A DNA stretch of 11,768 nt, from contig CAIXDY010000019.1 in assembly GCA_903918325.1 (NCBI GenBank), positions 1-11,768 on the forward strand, given 5' to 3'. This DNA is from an uncultured Actinomycetes bacterium (GTDB taxonomy: Bacteria; Actinomycetota; Actinomycetes; Nanopelagicales; Nanopelagicaceae). Made by a program: the position numbers and the translations under genes. The first letter of the stretch is position 1; each line of letters begins with the position of its first letter. Positions 1 to 7,696 of this stretch are shown here, piece after piece. The notes under the pieces were generated by a model that did no database searches, had not been told where the DNA came from, and saw nothing but the letters and a program-made list of their open reading frames with translations.

Positions 1-353
1 ATTGGATGATCTGATCCCAAACCAGTTGTATAAGCTTTACGACCCGCGTGCGCTAATTGAATTCCGATTTTTACATTGTGTAGGTGTGCAAACTCAATCA
101 TTGGTTTGAAAGCTTGGGCATGTGCATCATCTTCTATGGATGGGCAAGCAATTGAAATACGGCCTTCAGGAACAACACCTGTAGCTTCAACCATAATTAA
201 GCCGGTTCCACCTGTAGCAAAAGCGCCTAAATGCACCCGGTGCCAATCGCCAACAAAGCCGTTAACTGCTGAGTATTGGCACATGGGTGATACCCAGGCA
301 CGATTTTCAAAGGTAACTGAGCGAAGGGTTAAGGGCTCAAATAATTTACTCAT
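1..353 (-). CDS. Old Yellow Enzyme family NAD(P)H:flavin oxidoreductase (YqjM/NamA-like), N-terminal part, cut by window edge
   Basis: The reverse strand from the ATG at 353 stays open for 117 codons to the left edge, so only the N-terminal third of a roughly 340-360 residue TIM-barrel flavoprotein is present. The protein begins MSKLFEPLTLRSVTFENR and continues with the OYE blocks SPMCQYSA (residues 22-29), GDWH (35-38), HLGAFATGGTGLI (40-52), EATGVVPEGRIS (55-66) and QLAHAGRKA (101-109). C25 and Y27 correspond to the FMN/substrate-contacting Cys and Tyr of the YqjM subgroup. Such enzymes bind FMN and use NADPH to reduce activated C=C bonds, often in xenobiotic or oxidative-stress responses; the natural substrate cannot be told here. 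The catalytic His and Tyr in the middle of the barrel lie outside the window. There is no Shine-Dalgarno, but a TATACT hexamer 6 nt upstream suggests a leaderless mRNA. It is divergent from the MFS gene. Confidence 0.9.
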   Translation of the reverse strand, partial: MSKLFEPLTLRSVTFENRAWVSPMCQYSAVNGFVGDWHRVHLGAFATGGTGLIMVEATGVVPEGRISIACPSIEDDAHAQAFKPMIEFAHLHNVKIGIQLAHAGRKAYTTGLGSDHP

Positions 354-359
354 GGGTTC

Positions 360-389
360 AGTATATGTCGGTCTTATAAAACAGCCCAA
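360..389 (-). promoter_or_regulatory. Putative leaderless promoter of the OYE gene
   Basis: Read on the minus strand, TTGGGC (389-384, 3 of 6 to TTGACA) is followed after 18 nt by TATACT (365-360, 5 of 6 to TATAAT). Exactly 6 nt separate the -10 from the ATG at 353, so transcription would begin at or next to the start codon. No Shine-Dalgarno is present. The -10 is convincing and the -35 is weak. Confidence 0.5.
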
Positions 390-404
390 TGAACTAGTTT
401 TTCT

Positions 405-432
405 CTGACATACTTTCACTCTTATCTCTAAC
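405..432 (+). promoter_or_regulatory. Weak candidate promoter for the MFS gene
   Basis: CTGACA (405-410, 5 of 6 to TTGACA) is followed after 16 nt by TCTAAC (427-432, 4 of 6 to TATAAT). This would give a 5' leader of about 20 nt containing the purine-rich GAAGAG (447-452), which sits 5 nt before the GTG start at 458. The match is modest and could be chance. Confidence 0.25.
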
Positions 433-457
433 CCATTGCAACGATTGAAGAGTAAAA

Positions 458-1645
458 GTGCCCTCACAAGAGTTGACCAATCGCGAAGCTATTCGCAAAG
501 GCTTACCTATATTTATTACGGCAATAAATATGCGTGCCGGTTTAACAATTATGAGTCCGCTGTATCCGATTCTTAAAGAGCAGTACCACCTCTCTTCATT
601 TCAGCTTTCATTCCTAACCTCACTGTCAGTGCTCTGTTTCGCCGCAAGCGCCTTTTTAATGCCGCTGGTAGGAAAAATTGGTGGCACCAATAAGGTAATC
701 GCATTCACTTTGACGGTATTAAGTGCCGCAATTTTCTTACGTGCCGTCGGTAATCTCCCAATCCTTTTCTTCTCCTCTATCACTGTGGGAGTTGCAATTG
801 CGGTGTTGAATTTCTCATTGCCAGTGTGGGTCAAAGAAAATGCACCCGAGCATTCAGGTTTATTGACCGGTATTTACATCACCATCATGGGCTCATTTGC
901 CGCGCTATCAACTGCCGTAGCTGTGCCACTTGCACATGCAACCTCCTGGGGTTGGCGTTTTTCAATGGTGCCATGGTTAGTGATTGGTGTTATCTCATCA
1001 ACGTGGTGGCTGATCCGTATTTCTCGAACTCCAGAAACTACTCATATGCAGATTAGTTCTAAGTTTCATTCGATTTTACTCAAAAAATCTGGTGCTTGGA
1101 GCATCGCTATTTTCTTTGGTTTACAGTCCATGCTTTTCTACGGCACAGCTACGTGGTTGCCAACCATCTTGGTTTCAAAGGGTTACACATTGAGCCATGC
1201 CGGCCTGGTTGTTTCCCTTACTGGACTAGCTGGCTCATTAATTGGAATCGTTGCCCCGCATTATTCTTCTAAACTAAAAAATATCCGTGTGTTACTTTTT
1301 CTATTAGGTTTAATGATTTCAGCTAGTTTCGCGGCGGTAATTTTCGATCATGGTGGCCGTTTAGTCATCTGGCTGCTTATTTCCAATATTGGCTTATCAA
1401 TTACTTTCCCGCTCTCCTTGCTGCTTACGGTTACCCGTAGCGCAGAACCGGCTGAAACCAGATCACTATCCATCATGGCGCAATCAATCGGCTATTTGAT
1501 GGCAGCTTTTGCCCCTGGCATCGTCGGAGCAATTTTCGATTCAACTTCAAGTTGGAACATCGCATTAATAGTGCCGGTTGTGCTCGGCATAATTTTAGGC
1601 TTAGTCGGCTACTTTGCAGGAAAACCGGAAAAGATAGGCATTTAA
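458..1645 (+). CDS. MFS transporter, CynX/NimT (cyanate permease-like) family
   Basis: A 395-residue, strongly hydrophobic protein with the length and about 12 membrane segments of a major facilitator. Family marks are NMRAGLT followed by PLYPIL in the first helix (residues 24-39), the helix containing LSVLCFAASAFLMPL (56-70), LPVWVKENAP then GLLTGIYITIMGS (121-146), a TM4/5 block ending GWRFSM (165-170), and LQSMLFYGTATWLP in TM7 (222-235). This last pattern is typical of the CynX/NimT branch, whose known members move cyanate, 2-nitroimidazole or other small organic anions. The substrate here is not predictable. The start is GTG at 458, chosen because GAAGAG lies 5 nt upstream and the cytosolic N-terminus then has a normal length. 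uppP follows after 54 nt on the same strand, so co-transcription is possible although the functions are unrelated. Confidence 0.85.
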   Translation: MPSQELTNREAIRKGLPIFITAINMRAGLTIMSPLYPILKEQYHLSSFQLSFLTSLSVLCFAASAFLMPLVGKIGGTNKVIAFTLTVLSAAIFLRAVGNLPILFFSSITVGVAIAVLNFSLPVWVKENAPEHSGLLTGIYITIMGSFAALSTAVAVPLAHATSWGWRFSMVPWLVIGVISSTWWLIRISRTPETTHMQISSKFHSILLKKSGAWSIAIFFGLQSMLFYGTATWLPTILVSKGYTLSHAGLVVSLTGLAGSLIGIVAPHYSSKLKNIRVLLFLLGLMISASFAAVIFDHGGRLVIWLLISNIGLSITFPLSLLLTVTRSAEPAETRSLSIMAQSIGYLMAAFAPGIVGAIFDSTSSWNIALIVPVVLGIILGLVGYFAGKPEKIGI

Positions 1646-1699
1646 CGCAAAAAAGTTAGGCAACGCATTACCATTAAGCACTATTAACTAGATGCAAAG

Positions 1700-2542
1700 G
1701 TGAGTCAATTGTTTGAATCGATTTTCTTAGGAATACTTCAAGGCCTCACCGAATTTTTACCAATTTCATCTAGTGCACATTTGCGCATTGCCGGCGCTTT
1801 CTTCAGTAAAGCCCAAGACCCTGGCGCCCGATTTACTGCAATTACACAGATTGGAACCGAGTTAGCCGTTCTCATTTTCTTCCGTAATGACATCAAGAAA
1901 ATTATTGTGGCTTGGTTTACGCAAACACTTATGCGTAAAAATTTGTCTTCAGATCAAAAGTCATTAGCCCGTATGGGTTGGCTCATAATTATCGGCAGCC
2001 TTCCAGTTGCAATTTTGGGGTATGTTGGAAAAGACATCATTACAAATAACTTCAGATCACTGTGGTTAATTGCATCAGTGATGATTATTTTCGGTCTCAT
2101 TTTGGGTTGGGCCGATAACTATGGCAAGAAGATTCGTGGCCTTGATGACCTCAATGCCACCCACGGTCTACTGTATGGAATCGCACAATCACTTGCTTTG
2201 ATTCCAGGCGTATCTCGTTCAGGCGCAACGATTGCTATGGGTAGATACCTTGGTTACACACGTGAAGCCGCGCTTCGCTACTCATTCCTTTTGGCGCTCC
2301 CAGCAGTATTTGGCAGTGGATTGTATGAACTCAAAGATGCACTCAAGTCAGGTACCACAAATGTTTTCACGCTTTCACAGACGCTAGTAGCAACAGGTAT
2401 CGCCTTCGTGATCGGATACGTTGTAATAGCTTGGTTACTAAAATTTGTGACCACAAAGAGTTTCAGGCCTTTTATTATTTATCGACTAGTTCTGGGAACG
2501 ACTGTTCTTATACTTTTGGCAGCAGGCGTTATTAATCCATGA
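1700..2542 (+). CDS. uppP: Undecaprenyl-diphosphatase (BacA/UppP family)
   Basis: An integral membrane enzyme that hydrolyses undecaprenyl pyrophosphate to undecaprenyl phosphate, recycling the lipid carrier for peptidoglycan and other wall polymers; overexpression is known to confer bacitracin resistance. The 280 residues match the family length. Both signature blocks are present: QGLTEFLPISSSAHL (residues 14-28, with E18 and H27) and PGVSRSGATIAMGRYLG (169-185, with R173). The first acidic position of the E. coli motif is a Gln here (Q14), as I recall it is in many actinobacterial homologues. The start is GTG at 1700; an in-frame TAA at 1685-1687 excludes a longer form. No good Shine-Dalgarno is visible: AAAGG at 1696-1700 runs into the start codon. 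The stop overlaps the ATG of the next gene (ATGA), implying translational coupling. Confidence 0.95.
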   Translation: MSQLFESIFLGILQGLTEFLPISSSAHLRIAGAFFSKAQDPGARFTAITQIGTELAVLIFFRNDIKKIIVAWFTQTLMRKNLSSDQKSLARMGWLIIIGSLPVAILGYVGKDIITNNFRSLWLIASVMIIFGLILGWADNYGKKIRGLDDLNATHGLLYGIAQSLALIPGVSRSGATIAMGRYLGYTREAALRYSFLLALPAVFGSGLYELKDALKSGTTNVFTLSQTLVATGIAFVIGYVVIAWLLKFVTTKSFRPFIIYRLVLGTTVLILLAAGVINP

Positions 2543-4101
2543 GTCAGGGCACTAAGGATTTATTGAAGAGCTGGATAAAAAACCCAATTTCCCGTCGTTC
2601 ATTATTTGGTATCGCAGCTCTGACTACTTTTGCTTCAACATCAATTGGCCGAGCTTTGGGGGTTACTGCACCCGTCATTACTCAAGTTCTAGGTCGGCCA
2701 ACAGATACAACTATCGCTTTGAATGTGCTTTCCTCTGATCCAGTTACCGCCATTGTTGAATATGGATACACAAAAACAAAATACAGCGTAAAGAGTAAAG
2801 AGTTATCAATTGATAATGGGGTTCCGGTTGTATTTGAACTTTCGGGCTTAAAAGCCGGCACCAAGATTTATTATCGAGTGAGTTACAAAGCCAAAGGCGC
2901 TTCTAGTTTTGTCGCTGGAAAGCAGTATTCATTTACAACGGCTAGAAAAGCGGGCTCCACTTTCACCTTCTCACTTCACGGCGATACTCACCCAGAACGT
3001 GCAGGCAAAATGTTTAACGCTGAGCTCTATACAGTGACACTAGCGAACATTGCTGCGCAACAACCGGATTTTCACATAATGGTTGGTGATGATTTCAGTA
3101 TCGATCCAATAATAAGTAAAGGCCAAGCAGATCAAGCCGGTGTCGAAAAAATTTATAGCACGCATCGAAATTGGTTAGCGGCGACAGGGGCTTCGGTTCC
3201 ACTTTTTCTAGTGAATGGTAATCACGAGCAGGCCGCTGAATATTTACTTGATGGAACAAATACCAATCCAGCAGTTTTAGCAGGGAATGCTCGGTTGAAA
3301 TATTTTGCGCTCCCTGCACCTAATAATTTTTATACCGGGGATAAAACCGAAGTGCCTGGTGTGGGATTACCTCGCGATTATTATTCTTGGACGTGGGGCG
3401 ATGCACTCTTTATTACATTAGATCCTTATTGGCACTCAACTTCTCCAGTAGATAATGTTGCCGGAGCTGTAGTGCCAGAAGATCAACCTGTGGCATCACC
3501 AGGGGCAACGCCTGTGGCGACTCCCAAGCCTAAGAAATCTGCAGCGACTACACCTGTAGTAGGCGGAAATTCGAAGACTGCAAATCTTTGGAGCATAGGC
3601 ATTGGGGATGACCAATACGCATGGCTCAAAAAAACTCTCGAAACAAGTACTGCTAAGTACCGTTTTATTTTTACTCACCATGTGATGGGTACTGGACGCG
3701 GAGCGGTAGAAGTATCAACTAATTATGAATTTGGTGGAAACGATCCAAAGGGTAATTCAACCTTTGCTAAGGAGCGTCCTAATTGGGAACTTCCAATCCA
3801 TGATCTGCTTGTGAAAAATAAAGTAAGTATTTTCTTTCAAGGTCACGACCATATTTTTTGCCATCAAGAACGCGACGGATTGGTGTATCAATCAATGCCA
3901 AATCCAGCCGATGATACGTTTTCGATGTTTAATAGCGAGGCTTATTTAAGTGGCACCAAAGCCCCAAACTCGGGCCATGTCCGAGTAACAGTTTCGCCAT
4001 CACAAGCAAAAGTGGAGTACTTCCTGGCAGCTCGCACAAAAGATACAGTGAGAAAAAACATGCAACTTGCGCATAGCTATGTGGTCAAGCCGAAAATTTG
4101 A
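2539..4101 (+). CDS. Tat-exported calcineurin-like metallophosphatase with purple-acid-phosphatase-type N-terminal domain
   Basis: A 520-residue protein with a probable twin-arginine signal (SRRSLFGIAALTTFA, residues 18-32, R19-R20), cut perhaps around residues 38-45. Residues about 45-135 form a beta-rich, fibronectin III/PAP-N-like domain ending YYRVSYKAKG then YSFTTA. The metallophosphatase core carries GDTH (148-151, D149/H151), GDD (183-185), GNHE (227-230), THH (379-381) and GHDH (435-438), a full set of two-metal ligands. A Pro/Ala/Thr-rich, Lys-containing stretch (about 304-346) interrupts the core between GNHE and THH, probably as an exposed loop. Tat export suits a protein that folds and loads metal in the cytosol. 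The expected activity is phosphomonoesterase or phosphodiesterase outside the membrane; the substrate is unknown. Its ATG overlaps the uppP stop, so both phosphatases are probably co-translated. The stop abuts the convergent gene's stop with no spacer. Confidence 0.85.
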   Translation: MSQGTKDLLKSWIKNPISRRSLFGIAALTTFASTSIGRALGVTAPVITQVLGRPTDTTIALNVLSSDPVTAIVEYGYTKTKYSVKSKELSIDNGVPVVFELSGLKAGTKIYYRVSYKAKGASSFVAGKQYSFTTARKAGSTFTFSLHGDTHPERAGKMFNAELYTVTLANIAAQQPDFHIMVGDDFSIDPIISKGQADQAGVEKIYSTHRNWLAATGASVPLFLVNGNHEQAAEYLLDGTNTNPAVLAGNARLKYFALPAPNNFYTGDKTEVPGVGLPRDYYSWTWGDALFITLDPYWHSTSPVDNVAGAVVPEDQPVASPGATPVATPKPKKSAATTPVVGGNSKTANLWSIGIGDDQYAWLKKTLETSTAKYRFIFTHHVMGTGRGAVEVSTNYEFGGNDPKGNSTFAKERPNWELPIHDLLVKNKVSIFFQGHDHIFCHQERDGLVYQSMPNPADDTFSMFNSEAYLSGTKAPNSGHVRVTVSPSQAKVEYFLAARTKDTVRKNMQLAHSYVVKPKI

Positions 4102-4782
4102 TCAGTGCAAAATATTTACTGCACGCGCAATAACTAGACCGACCATGAGCAAAGAGGTCAATGATTGCACCATCATTAGCAATATAGCCCAGCGGCTTAG
4201 CGGCATGGCATCGGTTGGGCTAAATGCACTGGCATTGGTAACTGAGATATATAAATAATCAAAAAAAGTTGGATGCCAGCCAGGGGCGGCATATTTTTCA
4301 TCCGACATTTGTGGAAAAAGAAAATCTGGAACTTCTTTCAAATCTTGTGCACGTGCACCAGGACCACCACGATCTAAATCCCAGTACCACAAAGAGAAAA
4401 TAACGATGTTAGTGAGCCAGATGGATCCACCTGTCCACAAAAGGTGTCCAGCATTTGTAATTGCACCGTGAATAAGTTGATCAACTAGCTTTATTGCAGA
4501 TCCAGTATTTGAAAGCGTCATGATGGTTGTAAGCACCATGCCCGTTGCCCGACTTGGAAGGTGATGGGTTGCAATTCGCTTAGAGCCAAGTGCGATGACT
4601 GAAACAAGCAGAAGCCCTTCAACAATGCAGACTTGTTTTTGAAAGGGGAGTGAGAGTTCTTTAGGCAAGATGTATTGCAAAAAGATGACAGTAAATACAA
4701 CCAGGGCTACGGGTAAACGGTGTTCACCATCATGTTGCCTACGCCAGTGGGGAAGAGGAAATTGCCCAGGTTCAAAGCTCAT
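4102..4782 (-). CDS. Conserved multi-pass membrane protein of unknown function (possibly DUF1345/ion-channel-like)
   Basis: A 226-residue membrane protein. Hydrophobic segments lie at about 24-40, 48-66, 80-100, 112-133 and 197-222, plus a short semi-hydrophobic piece at 172-186. The long conserved-looking loop WYWDLDRGGPGAR (132-144) … DFLFPQM (153-159) is followed by DYLYISVTNASAFSPTDAMP (175-194) and a last helix ending ARAVNIL. The layout of short re-entrant-like segment, 'S/TD' turn and final helix resembles the DUF1345 family and the pore half of two-helix ion channels, but the K+ filter TVGYG is absent. I do not recognise a function. It starts 18 nt after the tldE stop on the same strand and may be read through from tldDE. 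It also has its own candidate -10 (CATACT) ending 6 nt before the ATG, with no Shine-Dalgarno. Confidence 0.75.
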   Translation of the reverse strand: MSFEPGQFPLPHWRRQHDGEHRLPVALVVFTVIFLQYILPKELSLPFQKQVCIVEGLLLVSVIALGSKRIATHHLPSRATGMVLTTIMTLSNTGSAIKLVDQLIHGAITNAGHLLWTGGSIWLTNIVIFSLWYWDLDRGGPGARAQDLKEVPDFLFPQMSDEKYAAPGWHPTFFDYLYISVTNASAFSPTDAMPLSRWAILLMMVQSLTSLLMVGLVIARAVNILH

Positions 4783-4788
4783 GCTTTA

Positions 4789-4794
4789 AGTATG
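4789..4794 (-). promoter_or_regulatory. Putative -10 element of a leaderless transcript for the membrane protein
   Basis: On the minus strand CATACT (4 of 6 to TATAAT) is separated from the ATG at 4782 by exactly 6 nt, the same geometry as at three other starts in the window. It lies in the 18-nt gap after tldE. No convincing -35 is visible in the tldE 3' end, so an internal promoter is only suggested. Confidence 0.35.
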
Positions 4795-4800
4795 GCTTAA

Positions 4801-6183
4801 TTAACTTCCGGGGCTCACTGTCGACATGTTGAAGTCCTTGATTACTAATGGTGGGACCGAGACGTTTGACATGTCTCCTGCCCATTCACGTGGTTGAGTC
4901 CACTCGGATGCACCAGCATGAGCGATTCGGCCCAAGGCTGACACAGGTGAATCATTCCAACGGAAGTTATTAGTAGCGCCAACAACTTCGCCGCCCTTAA
5001 CGTGATAAACACCGTCACGAGTTAAACCAGTAAGTAATAGTGAGTTTGGATCAACCATACGGATGTACCAGAAAGTTGTAAGCAGCAAACCGTTATCAAC
5101 TTTTTTCACTAAATCTTCCAAAGTTCCAGTAGCACCATCGACACTCATAACTAAATTTTCTCCTAGAGGAGTGAAATCTAAGTTAGTAAGTTTTGCCGAT
5201 GCTCGCGTTGAAATCAGTGATTGCAAAACGCCATCTTTGAGCCAATCAACGCGCTTAATAGGTTGACCATTATCAAAGACTGATGAAAATGGTGAACTTA
5301 CTGCAGTTGCAACAAAGTTCGATGCTGGAAGTTGTTTGAACGCTGGATCACTAAAGAATTGAAGGCTTACATTTGAAAGCTTCTCACCAATGCGAGTTCC
5401 GCCACCCTTTTTAGAAAATACTGATTGACCTTCATGCGCATCGCGTGCACTTGAAACCCACATCATGTAAGTAAACAGATCCGAAACTGAACCTGAAGGC
5501 AAAATCGTGTCATATCGCCCGGCTGGCAAATCAACAGTTTTTGCTTGCCAGGTTAAACGTTGACGGATCTGAGCATCAATATTGGCAACAGATACATCTT
5601 TGAAATCACGAGTTTCAACGCCAGCCCATGTTGAACGTGAACGACCGTGAGACTTTCCAGTCATTTCTACTCGACCAACAGGTGAGTCTTTGCGCAAACG
5701 CAAACCTCCCTTTGAACCTACCCATGTAGTTTCATTGGTGTGTTCGGAATAACCAAAGAGTTCGATTGAATCTGCAACTGAGCGAGAAAACATATCGCCC
5801 AACGCTGGAGCAAAAGTTGAAAATACTTCTGGACCAGTTGGCACATGTTCTGCAGCCCAGTCACCAATAGAAACATTTGTTGCGATTGGCGCGAAATCAT
5901 CGGCTTTTCCGGCAGCTTTTGCTGCAGCTACAGCTTCAGCGAGAATTTGTGGAACATCAGCTAATGAAACATCGGTGCGGGTAACTCCACCTGAAGCCAT
6001 TGCGCCATCGGTTGCAACGAATGCAATAACGGTGACGCTGCGTTCTTGAATAACTCCGTTAGTTGTTAATGTGCTTGCAGCCCACCGTAAGTTTGCTTGG
6101 GTCTTATCGCGCACAACAACGATGCACTCATCGCACGTTGCCGCCGAAGTTATTTTTTCAATTAAGTCTTGAGCAGAAATCAT
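4801..6183 (-). CDS. tldE: TldE/PmbA-type subunit of the TldD-TldE metalloprotease
   Basis: A 460-residue member of the PmbA/TldD family. TldE is the non-catalytic partner that pairs with TldD to make a barrel-like protease chamber; in E. coli the pair matures microcin B17 and degrades CcdA. Family features seen: an N-terminal half with RWAASTLTTNGV (33-44) and TVIAFVATDG (51-60); AGRYDTILP (221-229) introducing the C-terminal domain; and near the end LLLTTFWYIRMVDPNSLLLT (366-385), GVYHVKGGEVVGATNNFRWNDSP (391-413) and ALGRI. No HExxxH motif occurs: the corresponding region, DLFTYMMWVSSARDAHEG (235-252), lacks the metal ligands, as expected for TldE. The start ATG overlaps the tldD stop (ATGA), implying coupled translation and stoichiometric production. 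The short C-terminal tail ends STVSPGS. Confidence 0.92.
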   Translation of the reverse strand: MISAQDLIEKITSAATCDECIVVVRDKTQANLRWAASTLTTNGVIQERSVTVIAFVATDGAMASGGVTRTDVSLADVPQILAEAVAAAKAAGKADDFAPIATNVSIGDWAAEHVPTGPEVFSTFAPALGDMFSRSVADSIELFGYSEHTNETTWVGSKGGLRLRKDSPVGRVEMTGKSHGRSRSTWAGVETRDFKDVSVANIDAQIRQRLTWQAKTVDLPAGRYDTILPSGSVSDLFTYMMWVSSARDAHEGQSVFSKKGGGTRIGEKLSNVSLQFFSDPAFKQLPASNFVATAVSSPFSSVFDNGQPIKRVDWLKDGVLQSLISTRASAKLTNLDFTPLGENLVMSVDGATGTLEDLVKKVDNGLLLTTFWYIRMVDPNSLLLTGLTRDGVYHVKGGEVVGATNNFRWNDSPVSALGRIAHAGASEWTQPREWAGDMSNVSVPPLVIKDFNMSTVSPGS

Positions 6184-7682
6184 TTTCCAGCCTCCGCAAC
6201 AGTGTTAAGAATATTTACTTTGTCGAAGATTGCCGCTGGGCAACCATGGCTTACCGCTGCAATCTGCCCTGGTTGAGCTTTACCGCAGTTAAAAGCACCA
6301 CCTAATACGTAAGTAGAAGGTCCACCCACAACTTTCATTGATCCCCAGAAGTCAGTAGTTGTTGCTTGATAAGCAACATCCTTTAATTGACCAACGATTT
6401 TTCCATTCTTCACGCGATGGAACTGTTGACCAGTAAATTGGAAGTTATAACGTTGCATATCAATCGACCAGGATTTATCGCCCTTGATAATGATTCCATC
6501 TTCCATAGAAGCAACCATTTCATCATAAGTAGGGCCGGTTGGATTGGGTTGAAGTGAAACGTTAGGCATGCGCTGAATAGGTACGTGGGCTGGTGAATCG
6601 GCAAAGGCACAACCATTGCTGCGATCGCGATTAACACGGGCAGCGATGCGGCGATCGAGCTGATAGCCAACTAATACGCCATCTTTAATGATGTCCCAAC
6701 GCTGGGCAGCTACACCCTCATCGTCAAAGCCCACAGTGCTTAAACCATGCGGAGTATTGCGATCACCAGTTACATTCATTAACTTCGATCCATACTGCAG
6801 ATTATTTAACTTGTCTGGAGTGGCAAATGAAGTACCTGCATAGTTGGCTTCGTAACCAATTGCACGATCAAGTTCAGTTGCATGGCCAATAGATTCATGA
6901 ATCGTCAACCAAAGATTTGAGGGATGAACGAGAACGTCATAGCGCCCTGGCTCAACTGAAGGAGATGCCACTTTTTCAGCTAACAGTGTTGGAAGTTCAG
7001 CAATCTCGGCATCCCAATTCCAATGCGAATTACCCATCCACTCCCAACCAAAACCGGCAGGGGCTGCAAGTGTGCGCATAGATTCAAAACCACCAGCACC
7101 TACAGAGATAGCTTCAATTTGCGTCTGAATGCGAACACGTTGTTGCGTGGTACTCGTTCCATAAGAATCGGCATAATGCTTTTGTTCTTTAACATACATT
7201 GTGTGCGCAGAGGTGTGGTTAACGGAATCACTCTTCAGCAGTCGATTACTTAAATCAGCTAAGCGATCCTTTTTCTCGGCATCTGAAACTGAGAATGGAT
7301 CAATTTCATAATCAGATACCCAGGTTTTTTCGGCATACACAGGTTCAGTAACAAGTGAGACTAATTCGGTAGATAAAGGCTTTGAAGTCTTGGCCATTGC
7401 AACTGCAGTCATTGCGAGTTTCTTAGCAACGTCAACGGAAATTTCTGGTGATGAAGCAAAACCCCACGCACCGTTCACAATTACTCGAACACCGAGACCG
7501 GCATTTGTTTCATCACTTTGCATTTCGGGCCGTGCATCGCGTAATGACAACAAACCATTTCGAGTTCGTTCGATTCGCACATCAACATGTGATGCGCCTG
7601 CACTTTTAGCGGTGCTAATAGCTGCATCACTGACGGCAGCTAATGGAAGGGCTAGAAAATCTGCATCTAATGAATTATTCAT
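6180..7682 (-). CDS. tldD: TldD, catalytic zinc metalloprotease subunit
   Basis: A 500-residue TldD homologue. The metal site is intact: HESIGH (residues 262-267) is the HExxxH motif, and NCGK (465-468, C466) supplies the third ligand, followed by PGQ, VSHGCPAAIF. Other family blocks are GLGVRVIVNGAWGFAS (62-77), EPGRYDVLVHPS (244-255), TVGFDDEG (316-323), DGVLVGYQLDRR (334-345) and NVSLQPNP (374-381). TldD with TldE forms a protease that cleaves unfolded peptides threaded into a narrow cleft. No modified-peptide precursor or RiPP synthetase is nearby, so a general proteolytic role is more likely than peptide maturation. The ATG at 7682 has no Shine-Dalgarno, but TAAGGT lies 6 nt upstream, consistent with a leaderless transcript. 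It is the first gene of a tldD-tldE-membrane protein unit and divergent from the secreted-protein cassette. Confidence 0.95.
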   Translation of the reverse strand: MNNSLDADFLALPLAAVSDAAISTAKSAGASHVDVRIERTRNGLLSLRDARPEMQSDETNAGLGVRVIVNGAWGFASSPEISVDVAKKLAMTAVAMAKTSKPLSTELVSLVTEPVYAEKTWVSDYEIDPFSVSDAEKKDRLADLSNRLLKSDSVNHTSAHTMYVKEQKHYADSYGTSTTQQRVRIQTQIEAISVGAGGFESMRTLAAPAGFGWEWMGNSHWNWDAEIAELPTLLAEKVASPSVEPGRYDVLVHPSNLWLTIHESIGHATELDRAIGYEANYAGTSFATPDKLNNLQYGSKLMNVTGDRNTPHGLSTVGFDDEGVAAQRWDIIKDGVLVGYQLDRRIAARVNRDRSNGCAFADSPAHVPIQRMPNVSLQPNPTGPTYDEMVASMEDGIIIKGDKSWSIDMQRYNFQFTGQQFHRVKNGKIVGQLKDVAYQATTTDFWGSMKVVGGPSTYVLGGAFNCGKAQPGQIAAVSHGCPAAIFDKVNILNTVAEAGK

Positions 7683-7688
7683 TCCGCA

Positions 7689-7694
7689 ACCTTA
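7689..7694 (-). promoter_or_regulatory. Putative -10 element of a leaderless tldD transcript
   Basis: Minus-strand TAAGGT fits the TANNNT form of actinobacterial -10 boxes and ends exactly 6 nt before the ATG at 7682. No good -35 is visible at 17-18 nt upstream. There is no Shine-Dalgarno before tldD, which supports the leaderless reading. Confidence 0.4.
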
Positions 7695-7696
7695 GG

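Noticed and set aside
76..408. Plus-strand open frame of 110 codons near the left edge.
   Set aside because: It is the antisense shadow of the Old Yellow Enzyme gene, whose minus-strand translation matches the family motifs.
4104..4130. Hairpin GTGCA-N10-TGCAC at the convergent gene junction as a terminator.
   Set aside because: Only a 5-bp stem with a 10-nt loop, no GC-rich stem and no T-run; it is also inside coding sequence of the membrane protein.
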